Source: Epiperipatus broadwayi
Lineage: Eukaryota; Onychophora; Udeonychophora; Euonychophora; Peripatidae
NCBI GenBank assembly: GCA_028023455.1
Contig: JAQFVV010013398.1
Location: forward strand, 1 to 64,000
DNA length: 64,000 bases
Reading direction: 5' to 3'
A program made the position numbers and the translations under genes. The notes below the pieces were generated by a model. That model saw only the letters and a list, made by a program, of their open reading frames with translations, had not been told where the DNA came from and did not search any database. Positions 20,977-34,990 of this stretch are shown in pieces. Numbering within the stretch: the stretch's first letter is position 1; every line of letters begins with the position of its first letter.

Positions 20977-23180
20977 TATTATATATATATTTAAATAAAT
21001 CATTTTTTATAGTGCGATGTTTGTAAACTGTAATATTTAACACAGCATTACGCTGTTGCACATGCGCTTTGAAGATTTTAACTATAAATGAATGAATACT
21101 AACACTCAACCACATGATAAAGTCTTTGGAAAAGATATATATTGTATAGTTTTTGTAGTTCTTTACACTTGAGAAGTCTGCTTGTAGCAGTGAAACCTTT
21201 GGTTGTGTTTTAATATTATTTTATGCTGGTCTAGTTGAATTTTGGATTTGGGGTAATTTTAATTATATATATATATATATTGTGACCTTCTGAATAGGCA
21301 CCAGAAAGAAGTTTTAAGTAGATAGCAGTGTATCAGTAATAGCTCGTTGCATTTTAACTAAAAAAATGAAATAACTTGAAATTTAAAAAAATTTTCATTA
21401 ATAATCCAAAACCTTGTTTAGAAAGTACTTGCAGATATTATTTAGAAGTTTTAAGACATTTAGTATTTTTGATGGATATTTAATGATAGAAAGGGGAATG
21501 GCTTGTCACAGAAACTGTTAGTGTATAGGTTGAGTTGATGCATCTTATTTGTCTGTAAGACAGTGGTTGATGTTTGTTTAGTGATTTTCTGATTTATTTG
21601 CTCATTGTTACTCCAGTCCATAGTATAGTCAGCACAGTATATTTGACTCATGGTCATGTCGGCTTCTATTTTGGCCAGATTGTTTTAGTATTTATAGTGC
21701 AGCATATATGTGTGTGCATGTATGTTTGTGCCATCTTCATTTTTCCTTCATGTACTTAATTATGATACAGAGTACTATGTTTCACAGTAAAATATTTAAA
21801 TTAACAATAAATATCTTTGATAACTTATTTAAACACAATTTGAGTGATGGATGGATAATGAATCAGAGAATTATTAAAAAAACAAATACACTATTAGTTA
21901 CTTTATTTTATAAATAATTATTTATTTAAGAGTATAAAAAGTATTTTTATCGATTCAGTTTAATTAATATTATTTAGAAGACAAAATGATTATTTCTTTT
22001 TCTTTTTGAAGAGAGAAAAAGCTAATTATCTCAGTGCAGAAGGTGTGAATGGCTTTTTGTAGTTGAACTTCGGAGAAAGTGACCTTTTGATTGTTTTGAA
22101 GAAAAGGATACCTATGCAATAGTCAGTAATATAAACAGGGGATAATATACAAGAATATAGTCTGTCTGTCTGATTTTACAGCTCTCTCCCTCTACAAGTT
22201 GTTTTTTTCCAGCATCAAAATGGTTAACATTCAATTAAAATTCAAAAGTATACTTTTTTTTAGTATTAATTTTCTTCTATGACACTAGTTAAGAACATTT
22301 TCTTTGGAAAATAAACAAGAGGATGGAAACATAATCAACATCAAACAAGATATATCTTAACTACATTTCCAATTAACTAACTTAGATTTTAAAATCATCG
22401 TCTAAAATGCATAAGTGTGTATATATGTCCAATTTAAATTATCTAATCTTAATCTCTTATATTAAAGAATAAATTGAAATGTGTGAATTGTGCTATTTTA
22501 TGGGAAAAATTATGTTGAACCTTTTAAGAAAATGTTCTATAGACTCTATATTAAAAGTTTCTTATGGCTATAGAAAAGTAAAGTTCAAATGGAAGGATGT
22601 GTGTATCTAACTTAGTATAACATGATTTATTATTATTATTGAACAAGAAATATACCTAACTATTCATGTCTCTAGGATTAAGGAATGGAATATTTCACTT
22701 ATATAACTAATGGATAAATAACTGCTGGATAACTAATCTATGTTTAATGTGTATATAATATAAATATGAGTAGAAGAGCATGAATATTAAATGTGAACAT
22801 TTCCTATTGTTCTCTTCATTTGTATTTAATTTATTATTAAAATATATTGTTATTTAAAAAAATGATGTAGACTTAAGTGAGTTTTATGAATTAATCAACT
22901 ATTTGCCTAATGGTTGATCTTTAATAATTTATTACAAGTGCTTTGATAAATGTAATCATAGTCAGCATTAGTTGGAGAAAAAAATAATGTTCTCTTTTTA
23001 AAATTTGCAACATTGAGTGCTGAGTTGTAAAACTATAAAACTACCAATTAATTAAACAGTAAAATATAACTAAAATCTGCATCAGTAAATGGTAATTTGT
23101 CATTATTAAAAAGAAATATATATTGAATACTTCACATGCTATAATGTCAGCAACTTCAATTAGCTATTGCTAAGAACTTT
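20977..23180. other. AT-rich stretch after the PLE
   Basis: The 3' flank of the PLE, then low-complexity DNA. At 21268-21287 an (AT)n tract is followed directly by TGTGACCTTCTGAATAGG, the same geometry as the LTR boundaries at 8553, 42316 and 61017, but no matching far end was found. No other feature is supported. Confidence 0.4.
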
Positions 23181-23185
23181 AGAAG

Positions 23186-23880
23186 TTGCTCATCAATTGG
23201 ATCCAAATTTTCACTTTTTTATCCTGTTATAAATTGTCTATATGTCTACAAACGTGTCATTTAATTGAGAAAATGCTACAAGAAATTCTTGGTTTTGGTA
23301 AATATACAATATGTTCATTATTTGATTTTGTTAGTAAAATCTGTAATGTTATGATTGATGTTAATGACATAATATGTCCTTTAGATGTAAGTGACATGTA
23401 TGGATCAACTGATCGATTAGCATCTATTCAAAATTATTTCAAATGCATTAAGTTTAAAAAATGTTAACGCAAAAATAATAAAATTAATAAATGAAACATT
23501 AAGCTTTATTGACAAAAATATTTATGAAGTTTTCAAAAAGGATTTTTATAAAATGGGCAATGGCTGGCCAATGGGTTTACCTATTGTTGCTCAAATATGT
23601 AATTTTGTAATTTCTACATATGAAGAAAATATTCTAAAAAAGGAACATTGTCAAAGAAACATTACTGTATATTATCGATATGTTGATGATGTTTTTGGAT
23701 GTGTCAAGACAAATACAATTAAAGAGTTGTTCAGGGAATTGAATGATTTAAATGGCTTAAAATGGACAAAAGCAGATGAACATTTAATGTATATTCAATT
23801 TCTTGATCTTAAAATAACTAGAAATAAATGTATGCTGGATTGTTATATATATCCATTAAATCAATAGAAATGAAACTCCA
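23186..23880 (+). pseudogene. Penelope-like element reverse transcriptase, second copy
   Basis: Two frames joined by a frameshift in an A run near 23455. The first (23186-23467) includes DVSDMYGSTDRLASIQ, the PLE equivalent of the RT block-3 aspartate motif. The second (from about 23460 to 23867) includes GNGWPMGLPIVAQ (block 4), YYRYVDDVFG (block 5, catalytic aspartates present) and IQFLDLKITRN. The sequence ends abruptly near 23900 at a TATATAT tract, and no GIY-YIG region follows. It is diverged from the PLE at 19833, so two families or lineages are represented. Confidence 0.85.
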
Positions 23881-23904
23881 ATATAACAATAGTTTTCAGA
23901 GTAT

Positions 23905-24885
23905 ATATATTGTAAAGGGCACACACACTGTTACATTATTTTTTTTAAAAAAATAGACATTAAAAATAAAAGTTCGCAAATAAAAACTTATTTTTTTAAG
24001 AATTAAAAATTGAAAATTAAACATCATCTAAACCCATATATAAAATCACACAGATGAAAAATTATTAAAAGAAAACTTTATTAAAGAAAAAAAAAATTTT
24101 AAAACTAAATTTTGAGAAAAAAAAGAACTTAAAAGATTTAAGGATAAAAACATATCGTTAAGAATGCATATAATTTAATTAATGCTATTGTGTAGGGTAC
24201 AATAAAATCCCATTTGCCTTTTCCATCATTTTCGCTTTGCTTTGTTGATTCTGGTACATAATATAAAATTGATTGATTTTATAAACTTATAAACAGATTT
24301 ATCAGCTAATGCTATGATTGAATTTATTTTCTTAATGTTATAATTGTAATTCATCAAACATAACAAGAGTCTCATTGATATTTATTAAATTATAAATGGA
24401 AAGAACCCAAGTTTTCCATGCTTATTATTATTGCAAAGCTCATACATAGACTAGCATTTGTACCAAAATTATATATGTCATTTTAAAATTCATAATCTTT
24501 AATAGTTTCACAAATTATACCATCTTGTGCATGGTCAGCCATAAGGTCTCATGCAATGAAAAATCGCAGATTAAAGTTTTGAAAGATGATACAATTATGT
24601 ATTTATAATTTGTCTAATGTACTTTCACATACTGCTATGATGGGTCTTCGTGGTGTACCCTGGTCATGACTAGATTAGATCATAACAATTTCATGTTATA
24701 TCATTAATTTTGTTTGTATGATGTGAACAGACTTTTGGGTTACAATTTTTAATGTGCAATGTAGTAGGTTTGATTACCTATATTCATCATGTGCTCCAGA
24801 TTTTGGTTATTATATATATATATATGTAATAATATTATTATTCGATGTCTGTATTTTTAGCATTTTCGATTATCTCAGTAATCTG
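23905..24885. other. AT-rich stretch without recognised genes
   Basis: Poly-A and poly-T rich. No open frame has family resemblance and no repeat boundary was fixed. Confidence 0.5.
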
Positions 24886-24899
24886 TGTCAAATATTCAG

Positions 24900-26545
24900 T
24901 TATATATATTGAAAATAATAGCAATTTAAATAATTCCTTGAAATTGACATTTAAAATCTATAATTTAAAAGTAAACAAATAAAAAAAATTGCTTGAATTA
25001 AAAGACTAAAAAACAAATTGTTGTTCATAGACAATTATATTTTGAAAAAAAAAAGTGAACTGCAAAACCTTTTTAGATTAGGCAACAAAAAATACTTGCT
25101 GGAGGGTTATTTATAAGAGACATTTATAATTAACCAAGAGTAACGTATCATTGATGTTATATTACTTTTTATTAAAAAAGAAAAAGAAAACTTTTATGAA
25201 GAACTATCAAGGAATTGATATTACTTTCTTTAAAATAAAAGAAAAAAATAACTTTTTTGTTTACCACTAGATAATGAATGAATTGATAATTGATTCATAA
25301 TATTTTTTATATATTCACACATGTGTGAATTTTATGTAAACTTTCAACATGGAATTAATTGTAAAAATATAACATTTTAAAATAATTTTATTATTTTGAT
25401 AAATTAACATATTTTATAATATAAATACCAGTGTGTGCACACATAAATATGTTAAATAAGTCATTAATTATGTATTATAAAAAAGAAATTCATTTATGGG
25501 TTTATGACAAATCAAATATGTTCATAAATTATTATATCATACATCTGTATGCTTATTTATATATATGCCTTTTATGGTGTTAGACAATGAATTAATTGTG
25601 TATTAAAACATATATTCCATGCACAAACATGTATATGTTAAGGCAGTCATTATAATTATAAAAATGAATTTTGTTTTTAGGCTTAGATCAATTCAAATAT
25701 GTTCTTAAGTTATTATACAGGATATCTTCATGTTTTATATACGTGTTTTATATAACCTATTGAAGTGTATTAGTAAATTACAATGTGAAAACGTTTTTTT
25801 GTATACTAATTGAAATCAGAATACCAAATTTATATTTATGGTATACTCAACAGACCTTAATTTCACTTTAATTATTATTATTAAATTAATATATCATTGT
25901 TAAAGTTCTTCCTCTGAATTTACTCAATCTTCAATAGCTTTAGAATATTATATGATTGTATTATATCTTTCTCACAATTACAGTTATTGAGCATTTGTTC
26001 CTGAGCTAGATTCATGAATAATGGTTTGTTGTATAAAAGAGATTTATATTTAGTATTGCCACTAAGGGATTATCCTTTAAAGTCTAGACACTATGTTTTA
26101 TTTTGTTTAATATTTATTAGAAATTAAGTTTATAGTTGGTCACTTCATCAATGGTACTGAGTGGCCACACATTGATGATAATCAGCATGTTTTAGTATCT
26201 GCATTATTTTTAATTGATGCATTCAAATGGATTAGCATATAAGTCTGTGCATCCAAATTATGGTTTAATTAATATGACCCATGCTGGCAAGATCTAATTA
26301 GTTAGTTGGACTATAAAAACCCATTTCAAATCCAGTCATAAGTTGGGTTCTTGACTTATTTTTATTGTTGATCACTTGTGATGATGAATGATGATTAATT
26401 GTAATACTAGTAAACTTATACTTCTCATAGTTCTCTGTTAACTCTTTGATCTCTCATGCTCATTCTATTCATTATATTATTTGTAATTGCAAATTGAGAT
26501 TAATTTATTTACATGGGGATGAGGATGATTTTCCATCATACCAAC
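24900..26545 (+). repeat. 1.65-kb repeat, copy 1
   Basis: Matches 29095-30815 in collinear order at roughly 80% identity: TTAAATAATTCCTT.AAATT, GAGACATTTATAATTAA, CTTTCAACATGGAATTAATTG, ATCCAAATTATGGTTTAA and ATGGGGATGA.GAT. It contains its own internal duplication: 25450-25560 and 25630-25735 match each other (GTCATTA..TTATAAAAA.GAA and CAAATATGTTC.TAA.TTATTATA), with a period near 180 bp. No coding capacity. Confidence 0.85.
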
Positions 26546-27809
26546 TTCTCTATACAGTTCCAAATGGCTACCCAACAGAGGATGATGATTATCATATATT
26601 GGTGGCCATAACAACAAAATTGCCATTTAACACCTAATATTAAATGCCCACAACTGATCAGGAAAAAGTATGCATTTTATGTAGAATTAATTTCAAAGTA
26701 TTACTGTGAAATGTGTGATGAGAGATTGATGATTTTAAATTATAAAATAGTACTTTTGATCTATATTTAAATGTTCATGTTTAATGTTGAATAGAAAATC
26801 TATGATTTTGGACAAGTTGTTGACTGTTTGAGTTTGTTTAGCTATACTCTCTGTTTTGATAATGGATGGAAGGTCTTGCCATTGGATTGAGGATACAATG
26901 TTTCTATGTAACTCTATGGAGTGTTCTACCTCAGACATTGCTCCAACCCACATTCTGATTTCCTAATGATTGTCATAGTGCAGTTAACATAGTCCTGCCA
27001 TGATCCTAGCTTGTTTAAGTTTGCAAAAAAGGAGCAAGGCATAATTCTATATTTTCAGCTCCTAAGAGTCAAAGGAGCAGGGCGTTGCAAAGATTTTTAC
27101 ATTATCTTTATTTTAGACTGTGGTAGCTTATAGTTTCTAAATTGAAGGAATCCACTTGGTCTTTATGGTGCATTGTGTACTTATAGTTCAGTGACTTAAT
27201 TTTTTATCTATGTCAGAACTGGAGGGCAGTATTCATTCTGTTAGTTGTCAGATGCCTATCAATTCTCTAATGAATTTGAAGAATATGTAGTTGGAGTATG
27301 AACTTAGTTTTGATTCTATATGTATATTATGTAAAATATTGTTGTATGTGTGATTCATTTCTCTTTTCCTTTTCCACATGATGTGGGTTATGAGACTGTT
27401 ATATATCTCATGGCATACAAAAACATAGTAGTGTATATGTATATTTAGAGATGAAAGGAAAAGTAGAAATAAACAAAACAAAAATAGTTTGTAGATATTT
27501 TCTATATTACAATTAAATAACAGATAAGGATTAAATAATTTTGAATTTAAAAAAAATTATAAATTAAATGTTTATAAATGACTAATTAATATTTTATTAT
27601 TTCTGCTTGTTAAATTAAGACAAGCATGCTTTTATGTTAAAATAGATATACTGGTAATTATAAAACCCAATTACCTACTTTAATTAGATAAATTTTTTTA
27701 AAATTAAACTTTAATAACATATTTTGATTTTATAAAGTTATTTTTCAAAAAGTGAATTGAAAAGAGGTATTAACTTTATTGATTCAAGTTAAAAAAACTT
27801 ACTTTTAAT
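26546..27809. other. Non-coding spacer between repeat copy 1 and MITE copy B
   Basis: Moderately AT-rich. A somewhat GC-richer patch at 26880-27080 shows no known motif. Frames on the minus strand at 26735-26953 and 27248-27481 have no family resemblance. Confidence 0.45.
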
Positions 27810-27811
27810 TA

Positions 27812-28635
27812 CACCTGGGTTTTGTTTTATGCAGTAGTAGTAGGGGATATATTCCAGTAATTTTCAGAAATCACATAAAAGCAAAGCAACAAGGAAAAAT
27901 TACTTTAAAACTCACATTAAAAAATAAGGATATAAAGTATGACTAATGAAAAATTTCAAATATTTAAAAAAATAATACAAGACAAACTTTTTTTACTTTT
28001 TTATTAACTACAGTATTTAATTTTACATTTTCATACATATTTTAATCATTACCACTATTTGAGAATATGCATTCATTTGTGAATCAGATTTGTGATGTGA
28101 TGTACAACTAGTGCCATTTTTAGTCTTGTGCTTTGTTAATGGTTTTCTGTTTTTATATTAAAAAAATGAGATCACAATCAAAATAAAAAGATTATACATT
28201 ATCATTAGAAAGATTATTTTCAGTTTAAAAAATCAATAAAATCTTCATTATTTATTTTATCAATCTAAAATTTGTTTTATTTCTGTTATATCTAACAAAA
28301 TACATTTTAAAAGTTTAAAATTTTTGAATATTTATTGCAATATTTTTATGCATAAGTATAAATTCTATTATTATTATTTACTCATTAGTATAAGTAGGTT
28401 ATTTACTTAGAAGCTAAGATTCTGAATACAGCTTCAGACCATATTCATGTTAGCTGCTAATATAATGTTATATTTTTGAAAAAAAAAAGTATTTCAAGTC
28501 AAAATAAGTTATTAATAATTTAACTTTCTTGATATCTAATAAATACAATGAAATATGAAAGATATTAAGAAGAAACATGAATCACATAACTTCAAAATTG
28601 CATTAAAATAATCCACATAAAATGATACTCATCTG
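27812..28635. mobile_element. MITE with pogo/Tigger-like termini, copy B
   Basis: The same family as 11355-12323. It starts CACCTGGGTTTTGTTTTATG after TA and ends ACATAAAATGATACTCATCTG before TA. Interior blocks (AAAAGCAAAGCAACAA, AAGTATGACTAAT, AATACAAGACAAACTTTTTT, GACCATATTCATGTTAGCTG) match copy A in order. Its terminus has decayed more (CpG sites changed to TG or CA) than in copy A, and it lacks the 94-bp segment at 11709-11802. Confidence 0.85.
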
Positions 28636-28643
28636 TACTACAT

Positions 28644-28876
28644 TTTTTTCACCCTGAAAATAAAGGATTAAAAAGATTAGATAGGAATTTTTACAGTATT
28701 ACAGATTATGACAAGCAGATTATTACTGCTCTGAATATCAAGTGGAAGTTGAAAGAGTGCAAGTCCAGCTGCTCCTATTATTTCACTGTGGTAAAGTTTG
28801 GATTCACATGGAAGAAAAGGGTATGCTTTCTGTATTCCCTATTGCTCATATATTGCATGCAAACAATATGCCTGGA
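28644..28876 (+). other. Open frame without ATG, unknown
   Basis: About 77 codons are open with no start codon, encoding HPENKGLKRLDRNFYSITDY and then a mixed sequence with KWKLKECKSSCSYYFTVVKF. The composition is less AT-biased than its flanks and looks protein-like. A possible donor GTATGC lies at 28819. I recognise no family. It could be an exon, a transposon remnant or chance. Confidence 0.25.
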
Positions 28877-29094
28877 ATCTATTAAATTCTAGTTTAAATG
28901 GACCTGACTACTTGTTTGCAAAAATTACTAGATTATACATTTCCTGAAAATGGCAATAAGCCAGTCTACTGTTTAGAAGTGACCAGCTTACCCAAAAATC
29001 CCTTCAGCTTGCTAAAGAATTAGTTTATACATATACTCTTTTATATATCTGAAGATAAAGTACCATATAATATATATAAATTACAGCTGGTGAA

Positions 29095-30815
29095 TGATAT
29101 TATATATTGAGAATGATAATAAATTAAATAATTCCTTAAAATTCCATTTGAAATCTGTAATTTAAAAGTATATAAGTAAATAATTTTTGTTTAAATTAAA
29201 AGCCTAAAAATAAATTATTGATTCACAGACAAGATTATTTTGGAAAAAACTCCAAAATCCTTTTAGATTCTGAAACAAAAAATAACTTGATGGAAGATTA
29301 TTTTTAAGAGACATTTATAATTAATCAAGAATAACCTGTCAGTGATGTGATATTATTTTTTTAAAAAAAGAAAGAAAATTTTTATGAAGAGCCATCAAGG
29401 AATTCATATTACGTTCTTTAAATATTTTTTTATATTTACCACTAGATAATTAATGAATTAATAATTGATTCATATTATCTTTTATATATCCACATGTATG
29501 TGTGAATTTTATGTAAACTTTCAACATGGAATTAATTGTGAAAAACATAACATTTTTAATAATTCTATTATTTTGACAAATTAACATATCATATAATATA
29601 AACATCAATATGCTCCCACATACATGTTAAATCTGTCATTAATTATGTATCATAAAAAATGAAATTCATTTATTGGTTTATGACAATTCAAATATATTCA
29701 TAAATTATTATACTATACATCTGTATGCCTATTTATGTATGCCTTTTATGTTTATTAAGATTGAATTAATTGTATTAAAATATAGTCTGGTTTATTAGGT
29801 TTATTTTTTTTATAAAACTACTGTGTGCATACATTTCCAAGAACATGCACATATATGTGAAATCCATCATTATAATTATAAAACTGAATTTCATTTGTAG
29901 GTTCAGTACAATTTAAATATGTTCATAAATTATTATATAACCCATCTGTGTGCTGACATAAAGCTGTTATATATAAACCTATTGAAATGTATTTCTAAAT
30001 AACAATATGACAACTTATATTTTTGTATATTAATAAAAATCAGAATGCCCAATTTATATTTATAGCATACTCAGCAGATCTTAATTTCACATTTATTGTT
30101 ATTAATAAATTGATATGTTGTTGTTAAAATTATTCCAGTGAATTTACGTAATCAAGACTAGTTTTAGAATATTGTATGTTTGTATTATATATTGTTCACA
30201 GTAACAGTTATATGGTGTTTCTTGCTGTGCTAGATTCACACATAATGATCTGTTATATAAAAAAGCTTTGTATTAGTGTTCATGGAGATCCAGATGATGA
30301 AGATCCCAAATTGATGTAATGGGGATATCTTTTAAATTGTAGGCACTATGTTTTATTTAGTTTAGTATTTATTAGAAATTCAGCTTATAGTTGGCCACTT
30401 CATTAATAGTACTAAGTAATCAGAGTATTGCTAATTCACCAGAATATTGATGATGATCAGGACATTTTAGTATTCCTGTATATTTTTTTAAAATTGTTGC
30501 ATTTATGTGGACTCGAACTTAAGTTTGTGAATCCAAATTATGGTTTAAATAATATGCTCCAAGCTGGTAGTCCTGGTCTATATTAGACCCATTTCAAATT
30601 CAGTCACAAGATGGACTGTTGAGTTATATTTATTGTTGATCATTTATGATCATGAATGATGACTGATTTTATGTAAAACTAATAAACTTATACTTACTTA
30701 TAGCTTTGTGCTGATCTCTTCACTATCTCATACTTATTATATTATTTGTAAATTGAAAATTGAGATTAGTTCATTAACATGGGGATGATGATAATGATTT
30801 TTCATCATCCCAGGT
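29095..30815 (+). repeat. 1.7-kb repeat, copy 2
   Basis: Collinear with 24900-26545, offset by about 4.2 kb. The internal sub-repeat is also present (29640-29735 and 29865-29960), so the internal duplication preceded the larger one. The block between the two large copies carries the MITE copy B. Confidence 0.85.
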
Positions 30816-33600
30816 TCACTTCCTGTTTTCATACTGTTGCAATATATCCACATCTAAACATACATACCAAAATATGTATACACATTGTGAGAATACATCA
30901 AAGTCCTCACATATGTATAAAAAATAAATGCAACACACACAACTATCTTGAATATTATACTTAACAAATATCGTTAAATAGTTTATTATTTATTTTTATA
31001 TACTAATAATTACATACAAATGGGTCATTTAAAATTATAACTTTAACGACTTTTTAATTATACTGACATGTAGATAATCACTATGTAAAAAAATGCATAT
31101 AAGCCCTAAAATTATTAAGAAAAGAAATAAACATTAAATTTTAATTTTGTTCATATTCCATTCATTAAATATACAAATAATAAAATGACGTTGAACTTAA
31201 ATCGACAAGATATATATAGAACAGTTAACAGAAAAAGAGAAATAAACATTTTTTTCTCTTATTGAAATGAAAGGGAGATTCAAATATAACTCCGATTAGT
31301 CAATCCATTAAGTAAAAATACAAATGTTAATCCATTGCTCAATGACATTTGACAACAGTCAGTAAATCATCATTTCTTCAAAGGAGAAAATAATTTCTGA
31401 GGATAAAGAAGAAATCGTGCTTATCATTACAAATAGACTTAATCTAGGTAAAAAAAAATATCTTAAAAATAAAATAAAAAGTCTTTTGGTAATCTTATTG
31501 AAGCTGAATATTAAAAGAAACCATCTACTTCATTATTTATAGAATCTTATAAAATAAAATTATATTATCAAGTTTTAATGGAACTAATAACTTTGAATAA
31601 AAATCCACCACTGTTACATAGCTATGATTGGCTAAAAGAAAAGAAACATCATAGAGATGGAATGTCAACCATACAACTATAATGTCAAATCTAATCTAAA
31701 GAAAAATAATTACTACCCATCAATGATAAACATTGGATAGGAATGAATTTCTAGAAACCTTAGGAAATTCTTAGATGGAAATTATTTTCATAAATGAAGG
31801 AATGAAGTCACTATCTGATTCACTATCAGGAGATAGGAACAGCATTTGAACATGAATAATATAGTTTAAAAGATGAGAAACAACTGATCCTTAAAATAAA
31901 AATTTATTTCATTTATCAATATAAATTTTTTCTAAATTAATTCTAAGTTCGACTACACATTAATATCATAATATATATGACTCTTTATATATTTTTTTAT
32001 TTTCTTTATTTTAATAATAGGGCAAGATTCATTCAACTATATTCTAAAGTTATTGATATTCAATGATTATTAATAAAATATAAAGATAAAGACCTCAAGT
32101 TAACTTAATAACCATTCTGATTATCTACAGATTAAAATGATAAGACTTATTGCTCTCTCTAGTTTTAGATATACATATAATGACAATTATAATGTTATAT
32201 TATAATAATCAGTAAAGAAAGTCATATATAATGTGACTTTGCTTTTAAATAACTTGTATTTACAAATATATAATATAGTGAGCATACCTTAGCTCAAACA
32301 AATGTAATTAATTTGTTATAATTAATGTATTAATTAAATTTTTGTTTTGTTGTTCGGAATGAATGAATAACATTCTGACATAAGTGATCTATTCTATCAT
32401 ATGTTCATATCATCAAGAATAGACTTCAAAATAAAGAATAATATTTATAACTTATATACATGTGATATGACATCCTGGAAATAGGAAAGTCCACTATAAA
32501 ATATAGATTGCAATTTGAACAAAGAGACAAATTTATTTTATGTTATAATATTGAATTATTTCATTTGGATAATAAATGGTTATCCATTGTTATAGTATAT
32601 TAATGATAGTTTAAGATATAATAAAAATGTGAGATCAAAGGATGACCCTATTTATTGCATTTTACATTTTTGTACAACTTATATTATTTTAAATTGAGTT
32701 ATGAATAAAGTTTGTTATTTATATAATGTTGTTAACATTAGTTATTATAATTATATTCATGATTATTTATCTATTTCATAATTCATCCTTTTATAACATA
32801 TGATACAAACATATAATTGGTATACAAGCAGGGTATAATCATATTCTTGAAGTAGAACTCACATATATTCTTCCTGAGTTCGAATTCCATGGAATTACAA
32901 AAGCAGATTAGAGAGAACATGAAATAGGCATATAAAATGAATTTCCTATTATTTTAATATAATAATTTCTTAATTATATTGATGAAATAATTTATATTAT
33001 CCTGTTGCATCTAGTATTTGATGATTAAATTATTTTTGTTTCTCTATACACATGTTCAATCTGTCACAAATGCTCACTCCATTACATGTATTACCCTAAA
33101 TCAACAGATTATCAAATGAGGATAAAATCACATTTATGTCATCCCATTACATATGGCATCCAACATTTAGGCTATTTTGTGTTCTTTTAAATGGAGAATA
33201 TACTTTGACTCATGATTTATAGCATTTAACTTTCAAATCATTAAGTCCTTAATATGTATTAATTATTATATATCAATCAATATTACCATGCATATAAAAA
33301 CTGCAAAATATAATCATTCTATGAAACTTATAATCTTATATCATTTATTTATTATTTTTTATTATCAATATAAATACTACTATATGAAATTTAAATTTAA
33401 ATTTATCATTAAAGTTATTAAAACATTACAAATTATTATAACTATTTTTATTTTTTTATTATTACTTAGCTAATCTCAATACCCAACTCTTCTTTATTAT
33501 TTAGCTTTCAAACTGTCACTAATTTAAAATTTATTCTTTTCATGTTATATAATAGCTCCCTTTTTTACTACTTATATAACTAATTTTCATCCCTCCTAAA
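30816..33600. other. AT-rich stretch without recognised genes
   Basis: Long AT-rich non-coding sequence. 33090-33200 shares short blocks with 4300-4450. No gene, RNA or element boundary is supported. Confidence 0.5.
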
Positions 33601-33639
33601 TTTATTATTTGAAATTATCATTCCATTTCTAATTAAATC

Positions 33640-34990
33640 AAGAGTGTTTTTATCCCAAAATCTCTATCCAATATGGGTTTGATATTATTTGTAATATAGC
33701 TTCTTTGGAATTTCTTTATCTTTAATTATTTGTATATTGAATTATTTTAATTCTATCCTCTTCAAACACCTGCCCTGTTGCCAATGAATGTAAATAAACT
33801 GGTAAATTTTTATCATATTTAAGTTGTTCTAATCTTCTATAAATAGATTTTTTTTGTTTCCCCAACATAATTAATTTTAAAATTATTAAGCTTAATTTTT
33901 TTTTCCATTTAATTTCTTACATTCTATTTATAACATTATCTGTATTTTTCTTATACTTTTTAATATATATATGTTTTAAATTTTTTATTGTTTTTTTATT
34001 TATCATTTTTAAATTCATTATGTATTAAACTTTTTATTGATTTAACAATAATTTTATTTAAATTTTCAACTATATCATTATTATTACAAGTTTTTATACT
34101 CATGTAAGTAATTTTAATATTATTAACATTATTAACATTATTAACCTATTTACTCATTTTAATTTTTGCAAATATATTTACTTTCTGTAAACCTTATATT
34201 ATTTATAAACCTAATTGGGTAATCATTATTTAAAAGTTGCTCCTTAATTAACTGTATTTGTTTGTTATAATCCTCTTTATTTGAACAACAATTTATAGTC
34301 TGTTTTAGATTCCCTATCTATATTAGAATGCTAATTAGTAATCTCTATTTTTTCTTATATATTGGTGTTTTTATACTATATCTACCATTTATATACGATT
34401 TAATTAACATTACATCTAAATGTGCAAGCTTAATATTTTCTTACTTTTTAACAGTAAACTTAATATTCCTATTTAAATTATTAATAATCTATTTGTTTTT
34501 GTCTTCTACTAAATATTAATCGATAATTGTCGATATTTTTTTTTATATTAATAGATAATTGTCCACATATTTTTTATATAAGTTGGAGCATTTTTATTTT
34601 TAACATTGCCTTTTCTAAATTTTCCACATAAATACTGTTCAACACTCCACTTAATGCCCCTGCCATCAACAGGCCCTCTTTTTGTTTGTAATATTTATCA
34701 TTAAATTCAAATGTTATTTTTTTGCAACAAATCTCAGTAATGTTTTGCAATTGTTCTATAGGCAAATCAATATTTTTAATCTCATCCTTTTTCTATTCAC
34801 TGACTATTAAATCAAAAACTTTTTTCCATATTGATACTTGTATACATTGAAACATCTATTTTTACCATTATTAATTTATAATTTTTATATTCATTCACTA
34901 TATCGTTAACTTCACTTATTAAAACCTTATTATTCTTAATATATGACTTACAACAAGTATTAAGATATATTTTAAAACATTAATTGCCAA
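33640..34990 (-). pseudogene. Decayed Penelope-like element (RT to GIY-YIG), minus strand
   Basis: Read on the minus strand from 34990 downward: VKIDVSMYTSINMEKVFDLI (about 34880-34800) is the block-3 aspartate region. FEFNDKYYKQKEGLLMAGAL (34574-34765 frame) is block 4. Then SYINGRYSIKTPIYKKK and NCCSNKEDYNKQIQLIKEQL (34420-34230) form the post-RT linker. A GIY-YIG remnant near 33741-33860 contains KKSIYRRLEQ and VYLHSLATGQVFEEDRIKII. The YxDD block is not recognisable. Stops occur in every frame. This is the oldest-looking PLE in the window and is diverged from both other RT copies. Confidence 0.75.

Noticed and set aside
23905-23935. Short TGTAA..TTACA unit beside a TATATAT tract as a mini-element
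   Set aside because: The inverted ends are only 5 bp and the unit about 25 bp, which is easily chance in this composition.
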